Shown here: positions 1 through 7,200 of the stretch, piece by piece
Layout of the letters: every line of letters starts with the position of its first letter
Position numbering within the stretch: the stretch's first letter is position 1
Origin: Flavobacteriales bacterium
GTDB lineage: Bacteria; Bacteroidota; Bacteroidia; Flavobacteriales; TMED113
NCBI GenBank assembly: GCA_002718895.1
Contig: PBGD01000007.1
Coordinates: forward strand, 1-64,000
Reading direction: 5' to 3'
DNA: 64,000 bases
Position numbers and translations under genes: made by a program
Notes under the pieces: model-generated
What the model was told of the DNA's origin: nothing
Database searches by the model: none
What the model saw: only the letters and a program-made list of their open reading frames with translations

Positions 1-201
1 TGTTTTAATGTAGTGATTATAAATTATTTTTCGTTGTTCTTTATTTCTATGAAAATAAGTTGCGAAAATCAAAATCCAAAACACTATACCCCACTGATAA
101 CTATCATTAATAAATATGGGATTTGCTGCTAAAAAACCTAGAACAATAAATGTAAGTGTAATTGAAAATAAAAAAATTTTTTGTAAGTAATAAGTGTTCA
201 T
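1..201 (-). CDS. Partial small membrane protein, cut by left window edge
   Basis: An open frame runs from an ATG at 201 leftwards for 67 codons without a stop, so the C-terminus lies outside the window. Two hydrophobic segments (about residues 10-26 and 38-50) are separated by a short polar loop, and a basic stretch follows (HRNKEQRK). I do not recognise the family. It lies downstream of the CotH-like gene at 278-1597 on the same strand, 76 bases apart, so the two could be co-transcribed. No promoter of the TAnnTTTG type is clear in the gap. The function is unknown. That it is a real gene is likely but not certain, because only part is visible. Confidence 0.5.
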   Translation of the reverse strand, partial: MNTYYLQKIFLFSITLTFIVLGFLAANPIFINDSYQWGIVFWILIFATYFHRNKEQRKIIYNHYIKT

Positions 202-277
202 TTTATTTTTTTTGAATATAATTTACTAAGATAGTAATTAAATAGATTTCAAATTTTTAGACCAAGAGATATATTAA

Positions 278-1597
278 TTAAGAACCTCTTAAAGAGTCAT
301 TATTTAAATATAAATCAATATGATTTTTAACAATTGATGGCCTTTCTCTGGCAAAATCTTTCAAAATTTCTAATTCCTTTTCCCAGTCAGTTATACTTTG
401 CAAAGAATATTTAGCCTCATTTTTCCACCTATTTATGTGTCTAGGCATTTCTGGCTTCAGATTTAGGGCTAAGCTATCAATTAATTTTACTACTTTTTTG
501 GGAGCAAAAGTATTATCTAAATGATAATGAAATTGCTTGATAAATAGTTTTTTAAAAGTTGGATTTTTTAAAAAATTACGAAACAAAAATGTACTCCATG
601 GTTTATTTTTAAAATTAGAACTTGTTTCATTTAATGCAAATAATAAGGTATTATGGTTAATTCCACCAGGATGTCCCCAAATAGAAGCAAATCCAAAACC
701 TAAGTCAGTATCATGCATAAACCACCTCCATTTACCATTTACATCTTTCCAATATTTAATATTATTTCCAGGCCAATCTGTGTTGGCGAAATAAATTTGA
801 GCACAATAATAATCAATGAAGTTATATATATCAACCTGTTGTTCTATCCAAGACCAGTTTTTGCTTTGACTTAGGTCATGAGTTTCAACATATTTTAATA
901 AACTATCATAATCATTCACTGAGCCTTTTATAATCTTCTTATTTCCTTCTAAAATATCAACACTTGTAACATTATGATGTTGCTTTAAGTAGGTAGTGTT
1001 AAATTTTTCTCTAATATTATAAATTCCCCAGTATACACCATTTAAATATAATACTGAAGGTTGATAAGCTTGTATGTCTATATTTGTAGATGACACTAGA
1101 CAATGCATTAAAGCATCTCTTAGATGAGTCTTGCGAAAATCTTGACCAGAAACACGCAGCCTTAAATTAGAATACTCTTCGAAAGGAAGATTTTTAAAAA
1201 ACTTAAAATTAAATTTATCTTCCGAAGATATATTAAAAGACTTTTGAGGTTGCTTTCTACTTCCTCCACCACTCACTTTTAATTGGCCAGATTGTTCCAA
1301 AACATTCTTACCGTGAATAAAATAAGCCATATTCATATTTATTTTTTTACCTGAAAAATAATTAGCTTTTTCTCCTTGCCAATTTTCTCCAGTACCTATA
1401 CCCTTGACATAAATACCTAAACTATCATCAAATAAATCCCAACTATCTGCAACTATTGAAATAACAGGCAGATGATGATCAGACAGTATTAATTCATAAT
1501 TTTTATGAAAGTTGGGTTTTTTACAAATAGAATATTTGTTGCAAGATAATGTGATAAATAAAAACACAATTAAAAACACCTTAACTAACTTATTCAT
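278..1597 (-). CDS. CotH-family lipoprotein (minimal form)
   Basis: A 439-residue protein starting at MNKLVKVF. An upstream in-frame ATG at 1615 would add six residues before the signal peptide and overlaps the putative promoter, so I chose 1597. A lipoprotein signal ends at ITLSC. The body matches the CotH family: LPVISIVADS near the start, GGGSRKQPQKS (about 110-120), a SGQDFRKTHLRDA segment, LNGVYWGIYNIREKF, and the putative metal-binding motif HDTD (295-298) followed by LGFGF. CotH of Bacillus is an atypical protein kinase that phosphorylates spore-coat proteins. The role in Bacteroidota is unknown. The same ADS/GIYVKG block occurs in the CotH-like protein at 11185-13302, so this looks like a version without the lamin-tail and chitobiase-like domains. 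It probably sits in the outer membrane or periplasm. Confidence 0.8.
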   Translation of the reverse strand: MNKLVKVFLIVFLFITLSCNKYSICKKPNFHKNYELILSDHHLPVISIVADSWDLFDDSLGIYVKGIGTGENWQGEKANYFSGKKINMNMAYFIHGKNVLEQSGQLKVSGGGSRKQPQKSFNISSEDKFNFKFFKNLPFEEYSNLRLRVSGQDFRKTHLRDALMHCLVSSTNIDIQAYQPSVLYLNGVYWGIYNIREKFNTTYLKQHHNVTSVDILEGNKKIIKGSVNDYDSLLKYVETHDLSQSKNWSWIEQQVDIYNFIDYYCAQIYFANTDWPGNNIKYWKDVNGKWRWFMHDTDLGFGFASIWGHPGGINHNTLLFALNETSSNFKNKPWSTFLFRNFLKNPTFKKLFIKQFHYHLDNTFAPKKVVKLIDSLALNLKPEMPRHINRWKNEAKYSLQSITDWEKELEILKDFARERPSIVKNHIDLYLNNDSLRGS

Positions 1598-1601
1598 TTG
1601 A

Positions 1602-1609
1602 CAAATGTA
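1602..1609 (-). promoter_or_regulatory. Bacteroidota -7 element (TACATTTG), leaderless layout
   Basis: On the minus strand TACATTTG matches the Bacteroidota -7 consensus TAnnTTTG. It ends four bases before the ATG at 1597, so transcription would begin at or next to the start codon. The same four-base spacing is seen before the genes starting at 4703 and 24188. Confidence 0.5.
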
Positions 1610-1665
1610 CACCATTATTTAATGTATTGAATAAACAAAATGCCGGACTTCAATTTTATAAAAGC

Positions 1666-1691
1666 TAAACTGAAAATCATTTTTTAGTTTA
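1666..1691 (-). terminator. AT-rich hairpin between two minus-strand genes
   Basis: An 11-base-pair stem (one G-T pair) with a TCAT loop lies between the lipoprotein gene ending at 1764 and the CotH-like gene starting at 1597. On the minus strand it is followed by GCTTTTAT, only a weak T run. It could end transcription of the 1764-2294 gene. Because the stem is nearly all A-T, the call is tentative. Confidence 0.3.
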
Positions 1692-1763
1692 AAATATTTT
1701 CAATGGAGTTCACAAATAATAAACAGATAGACTAAAAAGTATTATGATCCACAAAACATTATT

Positions 1764-2294
1764 TTAATGAGTATCTATTTTTATAGTTTTTATTGAAGAG
1801 TCTTTTTTTTGATTTTTAAAAATATGATAAAGTAATTCTTTTTCATTATCAGAAAAGTTATTCTTTTGTGCATTTAAAAAATGTAAATACTCATCTTTAC
1901 CCATCTGCATTGAACTAATTAGGTTAATAATTTTAAGAGTAAATTTATTAGGATCTTCGGTTTTGTCAACATCAATTTTTTTCCCACTATAGGATATTAA
2001 TGAATTATAATCATTATTAAAACAAATATTACAAAAGAAAAAATTTGAGAGAATATATTTGCAACTTAAGTTAGTATCTTCAAATAAAATGTCTAGTTCT
2101 TTTTCCGAAAAAGTTGTAATAATTTCTCTTTGCTTATTTTTGAAATTTGATTGATGATTTTCATTTGGTGATTTGAGATAGTTATTTTCATCACAATCAA
2201 TAATTAAGCGAGAATTACAACTTAATAAGAATAATATAAAACCGACAATTGTCGTAAGGAAATTAAATTGAATTTTAATTGAGGCATTCACCAT
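1764..2294 (-). CDS. Hypothetical lipoprotein
   Basis: A 176-residue protein with a lipoprotein-type signal: hydrophobic residues about 13-24 ending in FLLSC. The mature part is polar, Asn/Lys/Asp-rich, with a CKYILSNFFFCNICF stretch in the middle and no motif I recognise. The last 60 residues look helical (KDEYLHFLNAQKNN...). It lies 166 bases upstream of the CotH-like gene on the same strand, with a hairpin in between. Function unknown. Membrane anchoring to the periplasmic side is inferred from the signal only. Confidence 0.6.
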   Translation of the reverse strand: MVNASIKIQFNFLTTIVGFILFLLSCNSRLIIDCDENNYLKSPNENHQSNFKNKQREIITTFSEKELDILFEDTNLSCKYILSNFFFCNICFNNDYNSLISYSGKKIDVDKTEDPNKFTLKIINLISSMQMGKDEYLHFLNAQKNNFSDNEKELLYHIFKNQKKDSSIKTIKIDTH

Positions 2295-2551
2295 TTTGAT
2301 AATCTAAAATACTATTGCACAAAGCTCATTCAGAATTACAGTATGTAACCCCATCGCATCTACAAACTGGACCCCAAATTTTAATATAAAAACAATTAAC
2401 ATCTATTATATAGGCATAAAAATGTTGCCTTTTTGACACCTATGAAAACATAAAATTACAATAAAGAACAAGAACAATCTCATTACAAGATTAAAATAAT
2501 TTTTTAAAGTTATTTTTAAATATAAAAAATACTTTTATCTAATTTTAGAGC

Positions 2552-3262
2552 ATGAAAAATTTAATTTATATTTTATTATTCCCTGTTATAGTGTGCTCCC
2601 AAAACAACAATATTATTGATGTTAAAAAATCTAATAAAATTGTGTTTTCTACAGACTTTGGAGCTCAATTTTATTATGGCAATAAATTTTTAGATTCAGA
2701 TCAATTTAGCAGAGAAGGGTTTATTTTAAATTTCAATTTGTTTTTAAAAAAAAGAAAGAAAAAATATATAATTAAATCCAATGCAATAGTTAGTTTGTCA
2801 AACGCAATGTCAAAAAAAATAAACATATATAACCCTGAAATAAACACAAACTTTACCACAAGAGCCCCAAATATTCTAGCATGTAATATTAATTATTCAT
2901 TATCAATTCAGAGTGAATTAAAATATAATTTATACCACGCTATTTGTCTAAAATTTAGAGTTTTCCCAATTTTTTACAAAAAGGGAAAAGTAATGAACTC
3001 TTATATATATTCATTTGGTGGTTCAATTGCATCTGAATCAAATGGCAGTTTGCCTGATCTTGAAAAAGCTATGCAGCTTTCTTATCAAATGTTATATAAA
3101 TTAACAAATACATCAAATATTTATATTACATGTTTTTTTAATAGCGATTGGACATTTAAAAAGTCCCAAATAGGCTCGCTATACCCTGGGGTTTCATTTA
3201 AATTTGAAAAAATCATAAATCAGAATATAAAAGTACCTTGGTTATCAAGATTTAGAAAGTAA
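2552..3262 (+). CDS. Hypothetical exported protein, possibly outer-membrane beta-barrel
   Basis: A 236-residue protein with a clear signal peptide (MKNLIYILLFPVIVCSQ). The mature part has many alternating, aromatic-rich short strands (FSTDFGAQFYYGNKF, FILNFNLFLKK, LKYNLYHAICLKFRVFPIFY, SNIYITCFFNSDWTF), as in small outer-membrane barrels, but it lacks a typical C-terminal aromatic residue. It converges with the CotH-like gene at 3252 and overlaps its 3' end by 11 bases. The 257-base gap upstream holds nothing else I could identify; TAATTTTA, close to the -7 consensus, lies just before the start. No family recognised. Confidence 0.6.
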   Translation: MKNLIYILLFPVIVCSQNNNIIDVKKSNKIVFSTDFGAQFYYGNKFLDSDQFSREGFILNFNLFLKKRKKKYIIKSNAIVSLSNAMSKKINIYNPEINTNFTTRAPNILACNINYSLSIQSELKYNLYHAICLKFRVFPIFYKKGKVMNSYIYSFGGSIASESNGSLPDLEKAMQLSYQMLYKLTNTSNIYITCFFNSDWTFKKSQIGSLYPGVSFKFEKIINQNIKVPWLSRFRK

Positions 3263-4703
3263 AAAGTTTTTTTTCTACGCAACCATTATCATAAATATAA
3301 AAAAGTATACGGTCATTTCCATTATTAAAACTTTGCCCTAGCATATTTGTAATTTTTACAAGAGATTTATCCTTTGATGTGCAGTCTGGAAACATAAGTT
3401 TTAAATCTTGAATATTTTCATCAATCCAATTAATTCTACGGGATATCCAATATTTCAAATAATCTACTTCATCTTCATATGAGAGCCCGATTTGGTAATT
3501 AGGCCATATCCATTCATTTAAAATATCCCATCGCTGAAAGTTTCTTTTTTGTGCATTTTCGAGATATTGACTCAAACTATCTATATGATTATAGATTTTG
3601 TCAATATTCAACTCATTTAATCTCAATTCTTCCCATCTTTTTATTAAGCTATTTCTGTAAGAATCATTCTTAAGTAAATCTCGCCAAAATGTAGGAACAC
3701 TAGATATGCAAGACGTTTCTTGTTCTATTACCCACCCATTGATATTAGAAGATTGACAAAAATCTACATTTCCAAATGATAAATTATAGTCCCAGATCGG
3801 CCCCAACCTAAGTTTACCATTATTTATTTCACTGTCCTTGTGCAAAAAAACACTGATCCTATATGCATCTACATCTTTACTCAATTCGCTTATTATAAAG
3901 TAATCAATAAATGATTTAAAGTCGATTTTGTCAACTAAATCAATTTCACTTTGATTTTCTATCAGTTCTATTAATAAAGAATTCACCTCATTTATAAAAT
4001 TTTCTATATATATTTTTTGACCTGTTTTAATATCATCTGCTTTTGGATAATGATATTGAAAACATACATTATCTTTATTAAAATTTAAAATATTCGAGCA
4101 CCAGGAGGCATTGTCGGGAGCATCAGTAAACTTATCAATCTTAATTATATATCCTCCAGATGCAGGATCTTGATTATCAAATTCACTAATATTTACTCTG
4201 TTTATATCTCTTTTAATTTTTTCTGTTAAAAGATATACTCCTTTATATTCATCATTAATAAATAATTCGCAATACTTTGTTCTAGGGGAATAATATCCCA
4301 TTTGTTTGGATATTTCATAAGCCAAATTATTTCTCATCAATGTTTTGTCGGAGTATGGACCATATAGAATCCAGTCATTTTCTTCAGGCATTCCGAGCAA
4401 GGAAATGTTATTATTGTCACCATCTTTTGTTTGAGTTTCTAGACTGTAAGATTTTTTGGGAAATATATCTTGTGAAGAACTACCTCTTAGCTCAATGCTA
4501 ATTTGCCCATTATAGTTATTGTATTGATCAGACAAATAGTTTAAACTACCTGGGTTATGTATTATCCCCATATTACTTATAATCCTAGGATCATCCAAAA
4601 TAGTATTACCGTAAGTATTTATTACTATAATTGGAAGATTTGAATAAAAATCTTGACATAAAGTAAAAATTGGAATAATAAAAAAAAAAAGATTTTTTTT
4701 CAC
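3252..4703 (-). CDS. CotH-family secreted protein with type IX-like C-terminal signal
   Basis: A 483-residue protein starting at a GTG codon; no in-frame ATG lies in or near the signal peptide (MKKNLFFFIIPIFTLCQ). CotH hallmarks: ELRGSSSQDIFPKKSY (about 71-86), NDWILYGPYSDKTLMRN (109-125), FINDEYKGVYLLTEKIKR, and GPIWDYNLSFGN with the putative metal-binding D305/N307. The DYN variant is common in this branch. The last 38 residues (KITNMLGQ ... YIYDNGCVEKKL) match the short C-terminal signal of three other secreted proteins in this window, so export by the type IX system and surface attachment or release is inferred. It is the only CotH-like protein here with this signal. Confidence 0.8.
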   Translation of the reverse strand: MKKNLFFFIIPIFTLCQDFYSNLPIIVINTYGNTILDDPRIISNMGIIHNPGSLNYLSDQYNNYNGQISIELRGSSSQDIFPKKSYSLETQTKDGDNNNISLLGMPEENDWILYGPYSDKTLMRNNLAYEISKQMGYYSPRTKYCELFINDEYKGVYLLTEKIKRDINRVNISEFDNQDPASGGYIIKIDKFTDAPDNASWCSNILNFNKDNVCFQYHYPKADDIKTGQKIYIENFINEVNSLLIELIENQSEIDLVDKIDFKSFIDYFIISELSKDVDAYRISVFLHKDSEINNGKLRLGPIWDYNLSFGNVDFCQSSNINGWVIEQETSCISSVPTFWRDLLKNDSYRNSLIKRWEELRLNELNIDKIYNHIDSLSQYLENAQKRNFQRWDILNEWIWPNYQIGLSYEDEVDYLKYWISRRINWIDENIQDLKLMFPDCTSKDKSLVKITNMLGQSFNNGNDRILFYIYDNGCVEKKLFTF

Positions 4704-4707
4704 AAAT

Positions 4708-4736
4708 CAAATATAGTAGTTTTAATTTGCATCAAA
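4708..4736 (-). promoter_or_regulatory. Promoter of the CotH-like gene (TTTG, 17 bases, TATATTTG)
   Basis: On the minus strand TTTG (4733-4736), a 17-base spacer and TATATTTG (4708-4715) fit the Bacteroidota -33/-7 pattern. The -7 box ends four bases before the GTG start at 4703, which suggests a leaderless or nearly leaderless message. Confidence 0.55.
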
Positions 4737-4757
4737 CACTCTTGCCATTCACAATAA

Positions 4758-5183
4758 TTATTGATATGTTAAATTTTGCAACTGGGAATTCTTTTTCTCA
4801 ATTAGCTGATGTAAAAACTTTTTATTCATTCTGTAGTTAGAATCAATTCTAAATTTAAGAAATTGACCCGATGAGTGAAACCCAAGATGTTTAGATTTAA
4901 AAATAGATAATTTGTAATATGGAATTAGCCATGAAATAGTTTCATAGTTTTTAATAATTATTCTGATCATTATTCCTTTTTCTCTAATTTCAACACTTCC
5001 GAAAAGTAAGCTATTAGACTTGTTTATAAATTTATGAAATCCCAAGCTATATTTTTCAATAATCATTCTGTGAGATCCACGTATTTTACCCATTAATAAT
5101 GACAATATATTTATTTGCTTACCAACAATGTTTTGAATATTTTTTTTCTTTTCTTTATCTAAATACGTGGTATTTATAATCAT
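4758..5183 (-). CDS. Hypothetical cytoplasmic protein
   Basis: A 141-residue basic protein without signal peptide or membrane segments. After a helical Lys-rich start (DKEKKKNIQNIVGKQ) come several predicted beta-strands (SNSLLFGSVEIREKGIMIRIIIKNYETISWLIPYYKLSIF), and a GFHSSGQFLKFRIDS segment near the end, then a helical tail. The pattern resembles a small beta-rich domain but I recognise no family. Its ATG overlaps the stop codon of the Lacal_2735-like gene by four bases (5180-5183), so it is translationally coupled and is the last gene of a five-gene operon that begins with the YceI-like gene. Confidence 0.6.
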   Translation of the reverse strand: MIINTTYLDKEKKKNIQNIVGKQINILSLLMGKIRGSHRMIIEKYSLGFHKFINKSNSLLFGSVEIREKGIMIRIIIKNYETISWLIPYYKLSIFKSKHLGFHSSGQFLKFRIDSNYRMNKKFLHQLIEKKNSQLQNLTYQ

Positions 5184-5353
5184 TGTTTTTCTTCGAGTTT
5201 ATTTATTTTAACTAGTATATCATTAGCTTCTTTTTCTGCTTTGTCGCTATCTTTTCTATTAATTTTTGAAAGCTTGTAAGCAAGTTCTTTTTTTTTGCGA
5301 TATAGATTAGTTAGTTTTTCTTTTTCGGTTACTTTTTTAAACAGTCCAAACAT
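5180..5353 (-). CDS. Lacal_2735-family small protein
   Basis: A 57-residue protein (start MFGLFKKVTEKEKL, end NKLEEKQ). The MFGLFKK start, followed by a highly charged helix with KLSKINRKDSDKAEKEA, fits the small Bacteroidota family named Lacal_2735. The function of that family is unknown to me. It is almost all charged helix, probably a cytoplasmic coiled coil. Its start lies one base from the stop of the upstream 48-residue gene, and its stop overlaps the start of the 141-residue gene by four bases. This tight packing strongly supports a real gene despite its length. Confidence 0.7.
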   Translation of the reverse strand: MFGLFKKVTEKEKLTNLYRKKKELAYKLSKINRKDSDKAEKEANDILVKINKLEEKQ

Positions 5354-5354
5354 T

Positions 5355-5501
5355 TTAGATTTTATTTATTTGTTTTAACTCTGGGTCATTTTCATTTTGT
5401 TTACTTTGAGCTTCATTGGCCATGTATATATTATATAAAAGAGTTACCATATAAGCACAAAAAATAATAAGACCAATTATAAACATTCCTAGATTATTCA
5501 T
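5355..5501 (-). CDS. Small single-pass membrane protein
   Basis: A 48-residue protein (start MNNLGMFIIGLIIF, end ELKQINKI) with one hydrophobic segment at about residues 5-27 and a short acidic/polar tail containing QNENDPEL. It lies eight bases after the 60-residue membrane protein gene and one base before the Lacal_2735-like gene. I do not recognise a named family. The position inside a compact operon is the main support. It may partner the neighbouring small membrane protein, but that is inference. Confidence 0.6.
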   Translation of the reverse strand: MNNLGMFIIGLIIFCAYMVTLLYNIYMANEAQSKQNENDPELKQINKI

Positions 5502-5509
5502 ACTATAGA

Positions 5510-5692
5510 TTATTTATCATCTTTTCGTTGCCTAATTACTATTGATAGTGCCAATATTGAGGGTACCCATATTCCTACAAAAACACCCTCTAATTGTTGC
5601 CCACTGAACCATAAAGAAACTGAATATAAAAAGGAAAAAAATGCCAATATAACCGGGTAGTATATTTTCCATAATTTTTTTAAAAAATTCAT
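5510..5692 (-). CDS. Small two-helix membrane protein
   Basis: A 60-residue protein with two hydrophobic segments (about 10-28 and 35-53) joined by a short loop (FSGQQLEG), and a basic C-terminus RQRKDDK. It lies 11 bases after the YceI-like gene and eight before the 48-residue protein. No family recognised. The compact operon with a YceI protein suggests an envelope role. Confidence 0.6.
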   Translation of the reverse strand: MNFLKKLWKIYYPVILAFFSFLYSVSLWFSGQQLEGVFVGIWVPSILALSIVIRQRKDDK

Positions 5693-5703
5693 TATTATCT
5701 TAT

Positions 5704-6330
5704 TTAGTATATCATTTTAATTTTTAATTCAAACTCATCATAGATTAAGTTATCACCAAGATCACTAAAAAATGAACCCGAACCATATCTAACATCAAAT
5801 TTAGAGCGATCTAGCACTAAATTAGCGCTAGCTATACCATTCTTCACGTTTGCGATAAATTGTATTTTTTGTGTAATATTTTTGATTGTAATCTCAGAAG
5901 AGATATTATATTTTCCGTATCCTTTATAATCACATTCTAATATCTCGATATAAGAGATGGGATGTTTCTTGGTGTCAAAAAAATCACCAGAATTAAGGTG
6001 TTTCTCTAATTGTTCTTTATAGGAACCTTCTAGGTCGGTACATGTTATTGATGCCATATCAATTTCGACTTTTCCTGACACTAGTCTTTCATTTTCAAAA
6101 TGTAAATGACCAGATCGTATTTCAATATTTCCTTCATGTTCTCCACCGATTTTAGCCGCTTTCCATTGTATGTTACTTTTTTGTGCATAAATATTGTTAG
6201 TGGTAGTGTTATCACTATGAGTATGAGATGCCTTATTGCTGGACTGAGATCTGCATCCACAGTTTTCGCATGCATTAGTCGGGCTAAACGCTAAGATTCC
6301 TAAGACAGTAAGTATATTAATAATTTTCAT
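5704..6330 (-). CDS. YceI-family periplasmic protein with Cys/His-rich N-terminus
   Basis: A 208-residue protein starting at MKIINILTV; the frame extends to a TTG at 6363, but that would put polar residues before the signal peptide and cover the promoter. After the signal peptide comes a short CENCGCRS segment and a Ser/His/Asn-rich linker (ASHTHSDN). The rest is a YceI domain: SNIQWKAAKIGGEHEG, LVSGKVEIDMASITC, HLNSGDFFDTKKHPIS, and the final DEFELKIKM strand. YceI proteins are lipocalin-like barrels that bind isoprenoid or other lipids in the periplasm. The CxxCxC before the domain could bind metal or form disulfides. It is the first gene of an operon with three tiny proteins and the 141-residue protein. 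Confidence 0.85.
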   Translation of the reverse strand: MKIINILTVLGILAFSPTNACENCGCRSQSSNKASHTHSDNTTTNNIYAQKSNIQWKAAKIGGEHEGNIEIRSGHLHFENERLVSGKVEIDMASITCTDLEGSYKEQLEKHLNSGDFFDTKKHPISYIEILECDYKGYGKYNISSEITIKNITQKIQFIANVKNGIASANLVLDRSKFDVRYGSGSFFSDLGDNLIYDEFELKIKMIY

Positions 6331-6360
6331 TTTGTAGCGCTTTGTATAGTTATTATGGAT

Positions 6361-6393
6361 CAAAGTTATACAAAAATACCAATCACATACAAA
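6361..6393 (-). promoter_or_regulatory. Promoter of the YceI operon (TTTG, 21 bases, TAACTTTG)
   Basis: On the minus strand TTTG (6390-6393), 21 bases, then TAACTTTG (6361-6368) fit the Bacteroidota consensus. The box ends 30 bases before the ATG at 6330, giving a short leader. Confidence 0.55.
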
Positions 6394-6538
6394 TAATAAT
6401 TAATTTTTTTAAAAAAAAACCTTGATTTTATATGTTAAGGTAGATCAAATAATTGAATCTTATTAGAGCTCATAATTAACTAAATACAATAAGTTTTGTC
6501 TATTATATTAATAATAATGCTCAATCTTTTATCTGTGT

Positions 6539-6568
6539 ATTGATATATCAATTATATTAGTAACTTTA
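6539..6568 (+). promoter_or_regulatory. Palindrome plus -7-like element upstream of the cold-shock gene
   Basis: ATTGATATATCAAT (6539-6552) is a perfect 14-base palindrome. TAACTTTA (6561-6568), one base off the TAnnTTTG consensus, follows and lies 16 bases before the ATG at 6585. The palindrome would overlap the -33 region, so it could be an operator. No regulator can be named. Confidence 0.35.
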
Positions 6569-6584
6569 ATATAAAAATATGCAC

Positions 6585-6779
6585 ATGGAAAAAGGTACAG
6601 TAAAATTTTTCAACAATACAAAAGGATTTGGCTTCATTTGTGAAGAAAATAGTGGTAAAGATTACTTTGTCCACTCTAGTGGGTTAACCGCACCAATCAA
6701 AGATGGAGATGTAGTTGAGTTTGAGTTAGCAGATGATCCTAAGGGTAAGCGAGCAGTAAACGTAAAACCTGCGGAATAA
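6585..6779 (+). CDS. cspA: Cold-shock domain protein (CspA family)
   Basis: A 64-residue single cold-shock domain. RNP1 is KGFGFI and RNP2 is DYFVHSS, both intact, so single-stranded RNA/DNA binding and an RNA-chaperone role are expected. The family normally begins M-x-KGTVKFF, so I chose the ATG at 6585; an ATG two codons upstream (6579) is possible. It is a single-gene unit, with 254 bases separating it from the divergent YceI operon. It converges with the gene ending at 6791. Confidence 0.9.
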   Translation: MEKGTVKFFNNTKGFGFICEENSGKDYFVHSSGLTAPIKDGDVVEFELADDPKGKRAVNVKPAE

Positions 6780-6790
6780 TATAGCAATAA

Positions 6791-7195
6791 TTATATCAAC
6801 GTTGCTGATAAAGCAAGCTTTAGTGACCAGCCAATTGTTCTAATCCAATTAGATGCAATTAATATTTTCAATCTAGTTAAATTTTTACCTTTTGATAATT
6901 GCTTATGTATAGGTACTTGTATAAAAAAAGTACTCAACCAAATTAGGATTGTAAAAAAAGCTAACAACTTTATTAAGGGGTTGTAAAAATCGTCTATTAC
7001 CATTTTACCAACAACTGTAAGTTCAAGTACCATAATAGGAGCGACTATAAATCCAATTCTAGATACATACTTTTGATGAAATAAAGTAAAATCACGATTA
7101 ACGTATTTTAATAAAGGATAGGTCACAATTTGTGTTGTTATTATAATTCCAGTTAATATAGAATTTAGAATTAAATTATAGAGTTCGAGATTCAT
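6791..7195 (-). CDS. DUF1772-like integral membrane protein
   Basis: A 134-residue protein with four hydrophobic segments (about 8-28, 50-66, 76-94, 115-132). TTQIVTYPLLKYVNRDFTLFH followed by RIGFIVAPIMVLEL resembles small membrane proteins of the DUF1772 type common in Bacteroidota; this is from memory of the pattern. Function unknown. It starts five bases after the umuC stop codon on the same strand, so it is probably co-transcribed with umuDC, which would make it a DNA-damage-linked gene in this organism. Confidence 0.6.
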   Translation of the reverse strand: MNLELYNLILNSILTGIIITTQIVTYPLLKYVNRDFTLFHQKYVSRIGFIVAPIMVLELTVVGKMVIDDFYNPLIKLLAFFTILIWLSTFFIQVPIHKQLSKGKNLTRLKILIASNWIRTIGWSLKLALSATLI

Positions 7196-7200
7196 ATTGA

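Noticed and set aside
2412-2434. Short hairpin followed by T's on the plus strand
   Set aside because: The 5-base stem AGGCA/TGCCT with a T run faces no upstream plus-strand gene, so it would terminate nothing.
6579-6584. Alternative first ATG of the cold-shock gene
   Set aside because: It adds two residues (MH) before the family start; not chosen, though possible.
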